Positions 1 through 6,758 of a DNA stretch of 64,000 nt are shown here, one piece after another. The stretch comes from JAAYYY01 sp964579295. Its GTDB lineage: Bacteria > Chloroflexota > Anaerolineae > Promineifilales > Promineifilaceae. Both the position numbers and the translations under genes were made by a program. Under the pieces are notes generated by a model, which saw only the letters and a list, made by a program, of their open reading frames with translations, had not been told where the DNA came from and searched no databases. The stretch spans positions 5,798 through 69,797 of the forward strand of contig CAZOGK010000017.1 in assembly GCA_964579295.1 (NCBI GenBank), read 5' to 3'. Numbering within the stretch: position 1 is the first letter of the stretch; each line of letters starts with the position of its first letter.

Positions 1-678
1 CGGCGGCACGCGCAGCACGTAGCCTTTGCCGCGCACGGTAATCAGCCGCTGCGGCTTGCTGGGGTTGGCCTCAATCGCCTCGCGCACCCAGCGCACGTGC
101 ACATCCAGTGTGCGCGTGTCGCCAATGTAGTCGGTCTGCCAGACGTTCTGCATCAGCTCGCGGCGCGTGCGCACCTGGTTGGGGTGGCGCAGGAAATCTT
201 CGAGCAGGCAGGCCAGCTTGGGTGTGAGCTGCGTCTCCCCCCGCCCTACCACTTCCACCGAGCGCTTACCCCGGTAGAGGATCAGGTCGCCAGCGCTGAC
301 CATCTCTTCTTCGCTGGCATCGGCGGGCAGCAGGGCGCGCACCCGGTTTAGCACCTTGCGCGGCGTGTAGGGCTTCACCAGGTAGACGTCGGCCCCCGCC
401 GTCTCGTCGCGCGGCTCGTCCACCGGGCGTGTATGGATGATGGGCACACCGGCCAGCGCCTTGCGCAGCCGCCGGCAGCTGCGCACGCCGCTGGAGCGCA
501 TGGAGGCGCCGTCGAAGACAACCAGGTCGGGCTCGCGGCCGTCGCTATCTACCCAGCTCAGGGCGGCGTTGCCCGTATGGCGCACGGTGACGCGGTAGCC
601 GGCCTTGCACAGCGGCGCTTCCAGCGACTCGTCGCCCGCTCGTTTCCCCTCGACCAGTAAAATACGCGCCTCGGCCAT
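1..678 (-). CDS. OmpR-family response regulator with atypical receiver, C-terminus cut by window edge
   Basis: Two-component transcription regulator; 226 residues are visible from an ATG at 678 and the reading frame runs off position 1. Residues 5-115 form a receiver domain and about 125-226 a winged-helix OmpR/PhoB DNA-binding domain (visible core RTLDVHVRWVREAIE and VRGKGYVLRV). The receiver keeps Asp56 in VVFD and Lys102 in LVKPY, but the usual acidic pair after beta-1 is replaced (LLVEGKRAGD, only Glu10). It may therefore be phosphorylated poorly or act without phosphorylation; that is inference. No kinase gene is adjacent in the window. Probable promoter at 724-751. DNA-binding call is firm; target genes are unknown. 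Confidence 0.85.
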   Translation of the reverse strand, partial: MAEARILLVEGKRAGDESLEAPLCKAGYRVTVRHTGNAALSWVDSDGREPDLVVFDGASMRSSGVRSCRRLRKALAGVPIIHTRPVDEPRDETAGADVYLVKPYTPRKVLNRVRALLPADASEEEMVSAGDLILYRGKRSVEVVGRGETQLTPKLACLLEDFLRHPNQVRTRRELMQNVWQTDYIGDTRTLDVHVRWVREAIEANPSKPQRLITVRGKGYVLRVPP

Positions 679-723
679 TGTCTTCAGTCCCCCAACCAGA
701 AATCTTTAACATACGGCAGCGCC

Positions 724-751
724 ATTATAGAAGGATCGACCGGGCGCGCAA
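724..751 (-). promoter_or_regulatory. Sigma-70-type promoter for the response regulator
   Basis: On the minus strand TTGCGC (746-751) and TATAAT (724-729) are 16 bp apart and lie about 45 bp upstream of the regulator start codon. Confidence 0.55.
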
Positions 752-842
752 TAGCAGAAAGAGAAGTTTCCATGGCAATTCAGGAACATTTTTGCCGTCG
801 CCGCGGCGGCGCAGCGGGCGGCTGAACAGGCGATAAGGAGAT

Positions 843-871
843 TTGACGCTGCCCCGCGCGCCCTCTATAAT
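843..871 (+). promoter_or_regulatory. Sigma-70 promoter of tRNA-Gly
   Basis: TTGACG (843-848) and a perfect TATAAT (866-871) are separated by 17 bp, and the tRNA begins 12 nt after the -10 box. This is the clearest consensus promoter in the window. Confidence 0.85.
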
Positions 872-883
872 CTGCAGGCCGTT

Positions 884-954
884 GCGGGCATAGTTCAGTG
901 GTAGAACGGTGGCTTCCCAAGCCTCAAACACGGGTTCGAATCCCGTTGCCCGCT
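884..954 (+). tRNA. tRNA-Gly (anticodon CCC)
   Basis: Full cloverleaf: acceptor GCGGGCA pairs with TGCCCGC, D arm GTTC/GAAC, T arm ACGGG/CCCGT around TTCGAAT, anticodon loop TTCCCAA with CCC at 916-918. The 3' CCA is not encoded (CAG follows the discriminator T). The anticodon stem has one U-U mismatch (T910 opposite T924, tRNA positions 28:42). It has its own promoter and terminator, so it forms a single-gene unit. Confidence 0.95.
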
Positions 955-965
955 CAGCCGAGGAG

Positions 966-989
966 GGTCGCTCGTTGGAGCGACCTTTT
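966..989 (+). terminator. Rho-independent terminator of tRNA-Gly
   Basis: Perfect 8-bp stem GGTCGCTC / GAGCGACC with loop GTTG, followed by TTTT, 11 nt after the tRNA. Confidence 0.85.
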
Positions 990-1089
990 CTGTTTATATC
1001 CACTTTTGTATCCGGCGCTGTATCCGTGCATCTGGTCTGGCCGCCGGGCGGCGATTATCGTGTGGGAAAAGCCGGCAAGGAGAGAGCAT

Positions 1090-1665
1090 ATGTCACTCTA
1101 TCTGGTCCATCTTGATCAACGGACACGGGAGCTGATGCTGGAAGAGCTGGATTACGACGAAGAGCGCCGCCAGCTGCATATCAGCCCCTACCTGAGCAAC
1201 CAGGGCGTCTACGACTACCCGGCCCTGCTGCGGAGCGCCCTGGCCGAAGGCGACCCTGAGTCGCTGGCCGCAGCGCTGGCGCAGCAGCGCCGCATCGCCC
1301 GCACCGGCCATCGCCGCCAGTCCGCCGGCGGCTACACCATCGTCACCATCCCCGAGAACGCCGCCGAGATGCTGGCGAACGACGCCTTTAACCGCTACTA
1401 CATCCGCGCCGTGGCGCGGCGCGCGCTGGAAGAGGGCTTCGAGGAGGTCATTGTCTACCGCGCCCGGCCCGTGCAGCAGCCCCGGCCAGAATCCGAGGAT
1501 CTGGTAGAGACGGCCGTCCCCGCCGCCGCCTTGCTGGAAGAGCTGCGCAGCGCCACCGGCCCGGAGCGGCCAGAGCTGGGCGTACCCGGCGGCCCCAACT
1601 CCGGCATCAGCGTGCACCTGCCCAACGTGGCGACGCCGCCCGACGCCGAGGACTATAGCCTATAG
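1090..1665 (+). CDS. Uncharacterised 191-residue protein
   Basis: The start is the ATG at 1090, chosen because AAGGAGAG lies just upstream; the frame stays open further upstream but that part crosses the tRNA and its terminator. The protein opens MSLYLVHLDQRTRELMLEEL, is rich in charged residues and has no signal peptide or membrane segment. A central stretch (AAEMLANDAFNRYYIRAVARRALEEG) looks alpha-helical and is followed by a beta-like EEVIVYRAR; the last 50 residues are Pro/Gly-rich and probably disordered. I do not recognise a family. It stands alone between the tRNA unit and the candidate small RNA, so context gives no function. Confidence 0.7.
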   Translation: MSLYLVHLDQRTRELMLEELDYDEERRQLHISPYLSNQGVYDYPALLRSALAEGDPESLAAALAQQRRIARTGHRRQSAGGYTIVTIPENAAEMLANDAFNRYYIRAVARRALEEGFEEVIVYRARPVQQPRPESEDLVETAVPAAALLEELRSATGPERPELGVPGGPNSGISVHLPNVATPPDAEDYSL

Positions 1666-1730
1666 GCGAAAGCGTCAGCGGCCCTATGCGCGGTAGTTAT
1701 GGTAAACCAGTACGCTGGGCCTGTTAGACC

Positions 1731-1779
1731 TTAAAATCTTCCCGTCTGTATGGTGCCGGCGCTGCGAACGGCATATAAT
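1731..1779 (+). promoter_or_regulatory. Promoter with upstream element TTAAAATCTTCC for a candidate small RNA
   Basis: TATAAT at 1774-1779. The hexamer 17 bp upstream (TGGTGC, 1751-1756) is a poor -35. The AT-rich 12-mer TTAAAATCTTCC (1731-1742) sits 31 bp upstream of the -10. The identical 12-mer occurs at 53878-53889, also exactly 31 bp upstream of a -10. Inference: an activator or alpha-CTD binding site shared by two small-RNA promoters. Confidence 0.5.
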
Positions 1780-1785
1780 GAGTGC

Positions 1786-1958
1786 AGAATTTTGGGAAGG
1801 ACCCAAATATCTAAAGGGATCAGGACCGGATTAGCTGACGATCTGGACGGAGTGGAAACACTCGCGGTCAAAGGATACGGAAAGCTATCCGTCACACATA
1901 TAGCACCACCGGCGTCCTCCCCATTCTCATGAAAAGGCCACCACTGCGGTGGCCTTTT
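1786..1958 (+). ncRNA. Candidate GGA-rich structured small RNA (about 170 nt)
   Basis: No credible protein is encoded between a -10 box ending at 1779 and a strong terminator at 1932-1958. The transcript would carry ten GGA trinucleotides between 1794 and 1881. Several fall in or beside hairpin loops: TTTGGG-AAGGA-CCCAAA (1791-1807), GAGTG-GAAA-CACTC (1850-1863) and ACGGA...TCCGT (1877-1892), with an enclosing stem GACCG/CGGTC (1824-1828 with 1865-1869). A TCCTCC tract lies near 1915. Loop-exposed GGA is the binding signature of CsrA-type proteins, so a protein-sequestering RNA is one idea, but no csrA is visible here. 6S RNA, a riboswitch and SRP RNA were considered without a convincing match. 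Confidence 0.45.
1932..1958. terminator. Bidirectional terminator
   Basis: Perfect 11-bp stem AAAAGGCCACC / GGTGGCCTTTT with loop ACTGC. It has A-tracts and T-tracts on both sides, so it can end the small RNA on the plus strand and the CcbP-like gene on the minus strand, whose stop is at 1967. Confidence 0.85.
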
Positions 1959-1966
1959 GCCGTTCG

Positions 1967-2650
1967 TTAGCGGGAGCGGCTCACATCCCACCAGGCAATA
2001 TAATCGTCGATGTGGCGCGCGTTGGCCGACATCTCGTCGATGGCTTCCAGGTCAACCAGCGGGATGTCATACTGCTGGCTGCGAAAGCGCACGCCCACAA
2101 TCAACCCGTGGCGGTCGTCCACCAGCGAGATGCGGCGCACCTCCACCACGTCCCCTTCTTGCAGCGGCCCCTGCACGCGGAAGCTGGCCACCTCGGCGGC
2201 AAAGGGAAACTCCAGGTTCTGCGCCAGATGGCCTACCCAGCGCTGAAACGCCTCGCGGTTGTCGGCGGCGCCCTGAATCAGCTCGCGAATGCGCTGCCCC
2301 TGCTCGCCCAGGTAGTCCCAATCGAACGCTTCGTCCAGCTCGGCGGCCACCTCGCTGGCGTCTCCGGGCCGGTCACGCGGCGCCGCCGGCAGCAAGGCGA
2401 CCCGCGCCAGGGGGGTCTGGGTGAAGTCAACGCCCGCCTCCTCGGCCGCGTCACGGTATGCCTGCGACGTCTGCGCCAGCGTCTGGCTATCCCAGACGAC
2501 GACCAGTACCTCGCCATAGGTCTCGTCGTCAATCGTCTCCATAATCCAGCCCTGCCAACCGCTCAGGTCGGTGCCCAGCTCGGGGTGCTCGACGCCATCG
2601 CGGACCACTACAGAATCGCCCTCGGCGAAGTTCGGCGCCTGTTCACGCAT
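1967..2650 (-). CDS. CcbP-like calcium-binding-type domain protein
   Basis: 227 residues, soluble and acidic. The N-terminal part (about 8-55, NFAEGDSVVVRDGVEHPELG) resembles an SH3/KOW-like barrel. The C-terminal part (about 145-227) has the pattern of the CcbP family of calcium-binding proteins: FPFAAEVASF, then GDVVEVRRI, then HGLIVGVRFRSQQYDIPL, then an acidic tail ending in DDYIAWW. Family recall is from motif layout only. It lies 12 bp downstream of the DUF302 gene on the same strand, so the two are probably co-transcribed and end at the terminator at 1932-1958. A role in calcium buffering is inferred from the family name, not from visible ligand residues. Confidence 0.55.
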   Translation of the reverse strand: MREQAPNFAEGDSVVVRDGVEHPELGTDLSGWQGWIMETIDDETYGEVLVVVWDSQTLAQTSQAYRDAAEEAGVDFTQTPLARVALLPAAPRDRPGDASEVAAELDEAFDWDYLGEQGQRIRELIQGAADNREAFQRWVGHLAQNLEFPFAAEVASFRVQGPLQEGDVVEVRRISLVDDRHGLIVGVRFRSQQYDIPLVDLEAIDEMSANARHIDDYIAWWDVSRSR

Positions 2651-2662
2651 CAGCCAATCTCC

Positions 2663-3073
2663 TTAGCGGGCCGCCAGCGACTCGGCGACGCGCTGCAGGC
2701 GCTCGCGCGCCTCGCCGGCCACCGGCTCCAGCGCCGGGTTGCCGGCCACGCTCAACATCTGGGCCGGGTCGACGATACTCACCGTCGTACTGCCTTCAGC
2801 TTCATAGACGATGACGTTGCAGGGCAGGAGCAGACCCAGCTCTGGCTCGAGCGTCAGGGCCTGGTAGGCCAGATGGGGGTTGCAGGCGCCGAGGATAACG
2901 TAGCGCCGGAAGTCTACGTCCAGCTTCTGCTTCATCGTCGCCCTGACGTCGATTTCCGTGAGGACGCCGAAGCCTTCTGACTTCAGCGCTTCCGTGGTCC
3001 GTCTAATTGCCTCTTCATAGGGAACGTCGAGTCGCGTGACCATGCCGTAATGGGTTGTGTCGTGTGCTTCCAT
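2663..3073 (-). CDS. DUF302 domain protein
   Basis: 136 residues, one complete DUF302 domain. Recognised from the family core YVILGACNPHLAYQAL followed by LGLLLPCNVIVYE and VSIVDPAQML. The two conserved cysteines are present (in GACNP and LPCNV). The family is common in bacteria and archaea, often near sulfur or redox genes, with no settled biochemical role. It is the first gene of a two-gene unit with the CcbP-like protein. ATG at 3073. Confidence 0.85.
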   Translation of the reverse strand: MEAHDTTHYGMVTRLDVPYEEAIRRTTEALKSEGFGVLTEIDVRATMKQKLDVDFRRYVILGACNPHLAYQALTLEPELGLLLPCNVIVYEAEGSTTVSIVDPAQMLSVAGNPALEPVAGEARERLQRVAESLAAR

Positions 3074-3154
3074 GTTAACCTCGCATTGTTGTCGGTCGTA
3101 TCTCCGTTTTCTGAGGCGGGCAAGCTGCCCGCGCTCCGTCTCGCGGGGACCCTG

Positions 3155-3183
3155 TTGACCTATTCTAGCACCTAGTCTATAAG
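3155..3183 (+). promoter_or_regulatory. Sigma-70 promoter of the recombinase gene, apparently leaderless
   Basis: TTGACC (3155-3160), 17-bp spacer, TATAAG (3178-3183). The expected start of transcription is about 3190, at the ATG at 3192, and no Shine-Dalgarno is visible, so the mRNA is probably leaderless. Confidence 0.6.
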
Positions 3184-3191
3184 TGAAGTAT

Positions 3192-4271
3192 ATGCGGAAG
3201 ATAGGATCGCGGCGGTACCAGTTACCACTCTCCGGGCGCGACGTGCCGGATGCGCCAAGCTGGCTGCAGGCGACAGCCTTCCTGATGGAGGCGGGCGCCG
3301 CCAGCGTCCAGACGGAAGCGACCTACCGCAGCGGCCTGCGTCTACTGGCCGACTGGCTGCAGCAGACCGGCCATGACGGCTACTCTCTCGACGATAGTTG
3401 GCCGCTGGACCCGGCGGCGCTGACCACGGCGACGCTGCTCAGCTTCCGCGCCTGGCTGCTCAATAATCGCAGCCGGGCCACGGCCACCACCTACATGGCC
3501 GCGGTCAGCGGCTACCTCAACTATCTCGACGGCCAGGGCCAGCTGCCGCCCGGCGTGCAGCTCGGCAAGCTGCAGCGGCAGCTCGCGCGGCGCCAGATAG
3601 AGCGCAACCCGGCCGAAGGCGTGCTGGACCTGGACGAGGCGCGGCGGCAGATTCCGGCCATTATCGCCTATTACGACCAGCAGCCGCTGCCGCCGCCCGA
3701 TGCGCCTTACGGCCGTCGCCTGGCGCTGCTGCGCAATCGCGCGCTGGTGCATACCCTCTATTCCACCGCGGCGCGCATTGCCGAGCTGGTGGCGCTCAAC
3801 CGCAGCAACGTAGACCAGGGCCGGGCGCGCCACGCCTCGATTGTGGGCAAGGGCGGCAAGGGGCGCGTCATCCACATCCGCGACTACGCCCAGCAGGCAA
3901 TCCGCGCCTACCTGGCGGCGCGCAGCGACAGCAACCCCGCCCTCTTTGTCGCCCACAGCCGCAACGCATCCAGCGCGCGCCTCTCCGTCACCTCGGCGCA
4001 CAACGTGGTCAAGCAGGCGGTGAAGGCGCTGGGGCTGCACAGCGCGCTGAGCGCACACGATTTCCGCCACTTCCGCGCCACGCAGCTCTTGCGCGAGGGG
4101 ATGCCGCTGGAGGTGGTGCAGGAGTTTCTGGGACACGCCGACATCTCGACAACGCGCGGTATCTATGCGCCGGTTCTGGGCGTCCACGTAGTAGACGAAT
4201 GGCTGGACAATATGGATGTGCCGCCGGGGGAGGCGCAACAGGCAGCAGCGAGCAAGGAGCAGGGCAGTTAG
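3192..4271 (+). CDS. Tyrosine recombinase (XerC/XerD-like integrase)
   Basis: 359 residues. Residues about 20-125 form the SAM-like core-binding domain (LQATAFLMEAGAASVQTEATY) and 150-345 the catalytic domain. All catalytic residues are visible: Arg195 in TAARIAEL, the beta-hairpin Lys in GKGGKGR, His289 and Arg292 in HDFRHFR, His315 in LGHADIST and the nucleophile Tyr325. The start ATG 3192 is favoured over the in-frame GTG at 3183 because the GTG lies inside the -10 box. It could be a dimer-resolving Xer protein or the integrase of a lost element; no att repeats were found. Its last 4 bp overlap the convergent rhodanese gene. Confidence 0.88.
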   Translation: MRKIGSRRYQLPLSGRDVPDAPSWLQATAFLMEAGAASVQTEATYRSGLRLLADWLQQTGHDGYSLDDSWPLDPAALTTATLLSFRAWLLNNRSRATATTYMAAVSGYLNYLDGQGQLPPGVQLGKLQRQLARRQIERNPAEGVLDLDEARRQIPAIIAYYDQQPLPPPDAPYGRRLALLRNRALVHTLYSTAARIAELVALNRSNVDQGRARHASIVGKGGKGRVIHIRDYAQQAIRAYLAARSDSNPALFVAHSRNASSARLSVTSAHNVVKQAVKALGLHSALSAHDFRHFRATQLLREGMPLEVVQEFLGHADISTTRGIYAPVLGVHVVDEWLDNMDVPPGEAQQAAASKEQGS

Positions 4272-4624
4272 TAGCTGCCCACGGAGGGGTCTACCTCACG
4301 CGCGTAGGCGTCGATACCCCCGGCCATGTGAGACACGTTGCGCCAGCCATTGGTCAGCAGCCAAGCGGCGACCTGGGCGGAGCGGATGCCGTGGTGGCAG
4401 AGGATGACAATATCGGCATCACGGTCGTGAGCGGCAGCGGGCAGCGCCGCCGGGCCCTCGCGAATGAGCGCGCTGACCGGGGCGGTGAGCACGACGCCGT
4501 CGAGCCGCGCCGCCTGCAGTTCGTATGGTTCGCGCACGTCGAGCAGAACGAAGCTGTCGCCGCGCTCCCGGCGCGCAGCCACCTCTGCGGGAGACAGTTC
4601 GGGGACGTTGTACGGATTGGGCAT
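4268..4624 (-). CDS. Rhodanese-like domain protein
   Basis: 118 residues, a single rhodanese domain. The active-site loop is CHHGIRS with Cys76, of the type seen in single-domain sulfurtransferases; LLDVREPYE marks the CH2A-like N-terminal motif. It is expected to carry a persulfide and pass sulfane sulfur to an acceptor. It is the last gene of a minus-strand group (two S41 proteases, smpB, this gene), 48 bp after smpB, and overlaps the convergent recombinase by 4 bp at the stop codons. Confidence 0.88.
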   Translation of the reverse strand: MPNPYNVPELSPAEVAARRERGDSFVLLDVREPYELQAARLDGVVLTAPVSALIREGPAALPAAAHDRDADIVILCHHGIRSAQVAAWLLTNGWRNVSHMAGGIDAYAREVDPSVGSY

Positions 4625-4672
4625 GTGGAGGGTTCGATAGCGAATGTCCTGCGAGAAATCCGCTATCTCGCG

Positions 4673-5152
4673 CTAACTGCGGTGCTTCTCGCGCAGGGCG
4701 CGCTCGACCTGCCGGTCGGCGTCCCGCTTGCGCAGGTCAGAGCGCTTGTCATAGAGCTTCTTGCCGCGCGCCAGCGCCACCTCCACTTTCGCCAGGCCGC
4801 CGGAGAGATAGAGCTTGGTGGGCACCATCGCCATCCCTTTGCTCTGCAGTGCGTCGAGGATCTTGTTAATCTCCCGCCGGTGCAGCAGCAGCTTGCGCGG
4901 GCGCGTCGGGTCGTGGTTTTCGCGGTTGCCGTGGTCGTAGGGGGAGATGGTCGCTTCTATCAGGTATAGCTCGTCGCCACGCGGCTGCACGTAGGCGCGC
5001 TGCAGGCTCACCTTGTGGGCGCGGACCGACTTGATTTCCGTGCCCGTCAGCACCAGGCCCGCCTCGAAGCGCTCCAGCAACTCATAATCGTGGCTGGCGC
5101 GCCGATTGCGGGCGATTACCTGACCCTGCTCCTTCTGTTTCCTGCTCATCAT
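4673..5152 (-). CDS. smpB: SsrA-binding protein SmpB
   Basis: 159 residues, the usual length. SmpB binds the tRNA-like part of tmRNA and brings it to stalled ribosomes for trans-translation. Diagnostic stretches: IARNRRASHDYEL near the N-terminus, FEAGLVLTGTEIKSVRAHK, the YVQPRGDELYL strand and the basic C-terminal tail GKKLYDKRSDLRKRDADRQ that enters the mRNA channel. It lies 35 bp after the second S41 protease on the same strand. No ssrA (tmRNA) gene was seen in the window. Confidence 0.97.
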   Translation of the reverse strand: MMSRKQKEQGQVIARNRRASHDYELLERFEAGLVLTGTEIKSVRAHKVSLQRAYVQPRGDELYLIEATISPYDHGNRENHDPTRPRKLLLHRREINKILDALQSKGMAMVPTKLYLSGGLAKVEVALARGKKLYDKRSDLRKRDADRQVERALREKHRS

Positions 5153-5187
5153 CGTTCTCTTCAGGTCGCTGGTTATGCCGGCGGCGC

Positions 5188-6758
5188 CTATTCCCCTTCC
5201 AGCAAATAGTCCACGGCCCGCTCTAGCTGTGTATCCTCGGCCTCATCCTCGAACAGCACGCCCTCGTCCAGCACCACTTCAATGTCCGGGGCCACGCCCT
5301 CGGCGTCGATGCTGACGTTGGCCGGCGTATACCAGCGGGCAATGGTCACGTTAAGCTGCGAGCCGTCGCTGAGAGTGTGCGGCAACTGCACCGATCCTTT
5401 GCCAAAGGTCGTCTCGCCGATGAGGACGCCGCGCCCGTGGTCGCGAACCGCGCCGGCCACGATTTCGGCGGCGCTGGCGCTGAACTCGTTGACCAGCACC
5501 ACCAGTGGAATCTCCTCGGCTATCTGCCCATCGCCGGCGTTAAAAACCTCGCTCAGCTCGCCCGTCGAGTTGCGCTCGTAGAGGACGACCGATTCGGGCA
5601 GGAAGAGGTCGGCCACCGTCACCGACTGCGTCAGGAAGCCGCCGGCATTGTTGCGCAGGTCCAGAATCAGGCCGCGCGGGTTCTGCGCCAGCAGCTCCTC
5701 CAGGGCCAGCTGCAGCTGCTCGGTCGCCAGGCTGTTGAAGCTCGCCAGCTCGACGTAGGCAATATTGTCCTCCAGCATCTCGTGGGTGACCACGGGAATG
5801 ACGATATGGGCGCGCGTGAGCGGCACATCAAACGGCTCCGGCGTCTCGCCACGCACGAAGGTAATCACCACGTCGGTGCCCGCCGGCCCCAGAATATAGG
5901 AAATGACCTCCTCCAGCGCCTTGCCCACCATCGATTCGCCGTCCACGGCGACGACCATATCGCCCGGCCGCAGCCCGGCCGCTTCCGCTGGCGAGCCGGC
6001 AATGGGCCGCACAATCTCGGTGAGGCCCTGGTCGTTCTCCTGCACGTAAGCGCCGATGCCATCATAGGCGCCTTCAAAGCGCTCCTGCATGCGCACCGCC
6101 GCCGGCGGGTCGATGAAGCGCGTGTGCGGGTCGCCCAGGCCATCGACCAGCCCGCGCACCACGGCATAGGAAAGCTCCTGCTCGTCGGGCAGCTCGCCGT
6201 CATAGGCCCGCTGCAGGATTTCCCACACCTCCCACAGCAGCTCCAGGTCGNNNNNNNNNNNNNNNNNNNNNNNNNNNNNNNNNNNNNNNNNNNNNNNNNN
6301 NNNNNNNNNNNNNNNNNNNNNNNNNNNNNNNNNNNNNNNNNNNNNNNNNNGCCGTCATAGGCCCGCTGCAGGATTTCCCACACCTCCCACAGCAGCTCCA
6401 GGTCGCCCTCGGCAAAGCGGCCATCGGCGTCAATAGCGCTTTCGGTGGCGGCGCCCGGCGGCGCCGCCGGCGCGCTCTCGCTCTGCGCTTCGGCGGGGGC
6501 CTCCGGGGCGGCGGGGGCGCTGGTGGCCGGCGCCTCGGTGGGCGCAATGACCTCCACGGGTAGCGTCGCTTCCGGCAGCGGCGTCACCGCTCCCAGCTCG
6601 ACTGGCTCGCTCCGCTCGACGGCGACCAGGGTCGGCTCGCCGGCCGCGCTGCCGCGCCCGATAAAATAGCCGGCGGTCGCCATGAGCAGGCAGAGCAGGA
6701 CAATCAGCACGGCGCCGCCGGCGCCGGCGAGCAGTTTCACAGAATTATTGGTCATCAT
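5188..6758 (-). CDS. S41-family C-terminal processing protease (second of a tandem pair), interrupted by a false gap
   Basis: Membrane-anchored CtpA-type protease: N-terminal transmembrane helix, a Pro/Ala/Glu-rich linker of about 80 residues, a PDZ domain (IAGSPAEAAGLRPGDMVVAVDG) and the S41 catalytic domain with Ser in NEFSASAAEI and Lys 25 residues later in TTFGKGSVQ. The run of N at 6251-6350 is flanked by identical 55-bp copies; removing 155 bp gives one frame of 472 codons, so the gene is intact. Its start ATGA overlaps the stop of the upstream S41 gene by 4 bp, implying translational coupling. Substrates are unknown; the family trims C-termini of envelope proteins. Confidence 0.9.
6196..6405. 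other. Assembly gap flanked by identical 55-bp contig ends
   Basis: 100 N (6251-6350). Bases 6196-6250 are identical to 6351-6405. Collapsing the two copies restores the protease frame, so the gap has no missing sequence and the real locus is 155 bp shorter. Confidence 0.9.

Noticed and set aside
725..1003. Minus-strand reading frame of 92 codons with ERATGFEPVFEAWEATVLPLNYAR
   Set aside because: It is the antisense translation of tRNA-Gly, a well-known false gene; it covers the tRNA, its promoter and its terminator.
898..1089. In-frame extension of the 1090-1665 gene
   Set aside because: It begins inside the tRNA and passes through its terminator; the ATG at 1090 has a strong Shine-Dalgarno.
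1834..1892. Hammerhead ribozyme suggested by CTGACGA, GAAA and GTC
   Set aside because: The strands that should form stem I and stem III do not pair, and the core order does not fit.
1750..1932. 60-codon plus-strand peptide in the small-RNA region
   Set aside because: No Shine-Dalgarno, its ATG lies upstream of the -10 box of the predicted transcript, and the composition follows the hairpins.
884..4271. Integrative element bounded by tRNA-Gly and the tyrosine recombinase
   Set aside because: No second copy of the tRNA 3' end was seen, the genes between are not phage- or plasmid-like, and base composition does not change.
4635..4668. Hairpin GATAGCG / CGCTATC between smpB and the rhodanese gene as a terminator
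   Set aside because: The stem is only 7 bp with a 17-nt loop and no T run; the genes are probably read through.
6196..6405. Tandem duplication inside the S41 protease gene
   Set aside because: Both copies sit exactly at contig ends, are 55 bp long like those at the 33.3-kb gap, and their collapse restores the frame.
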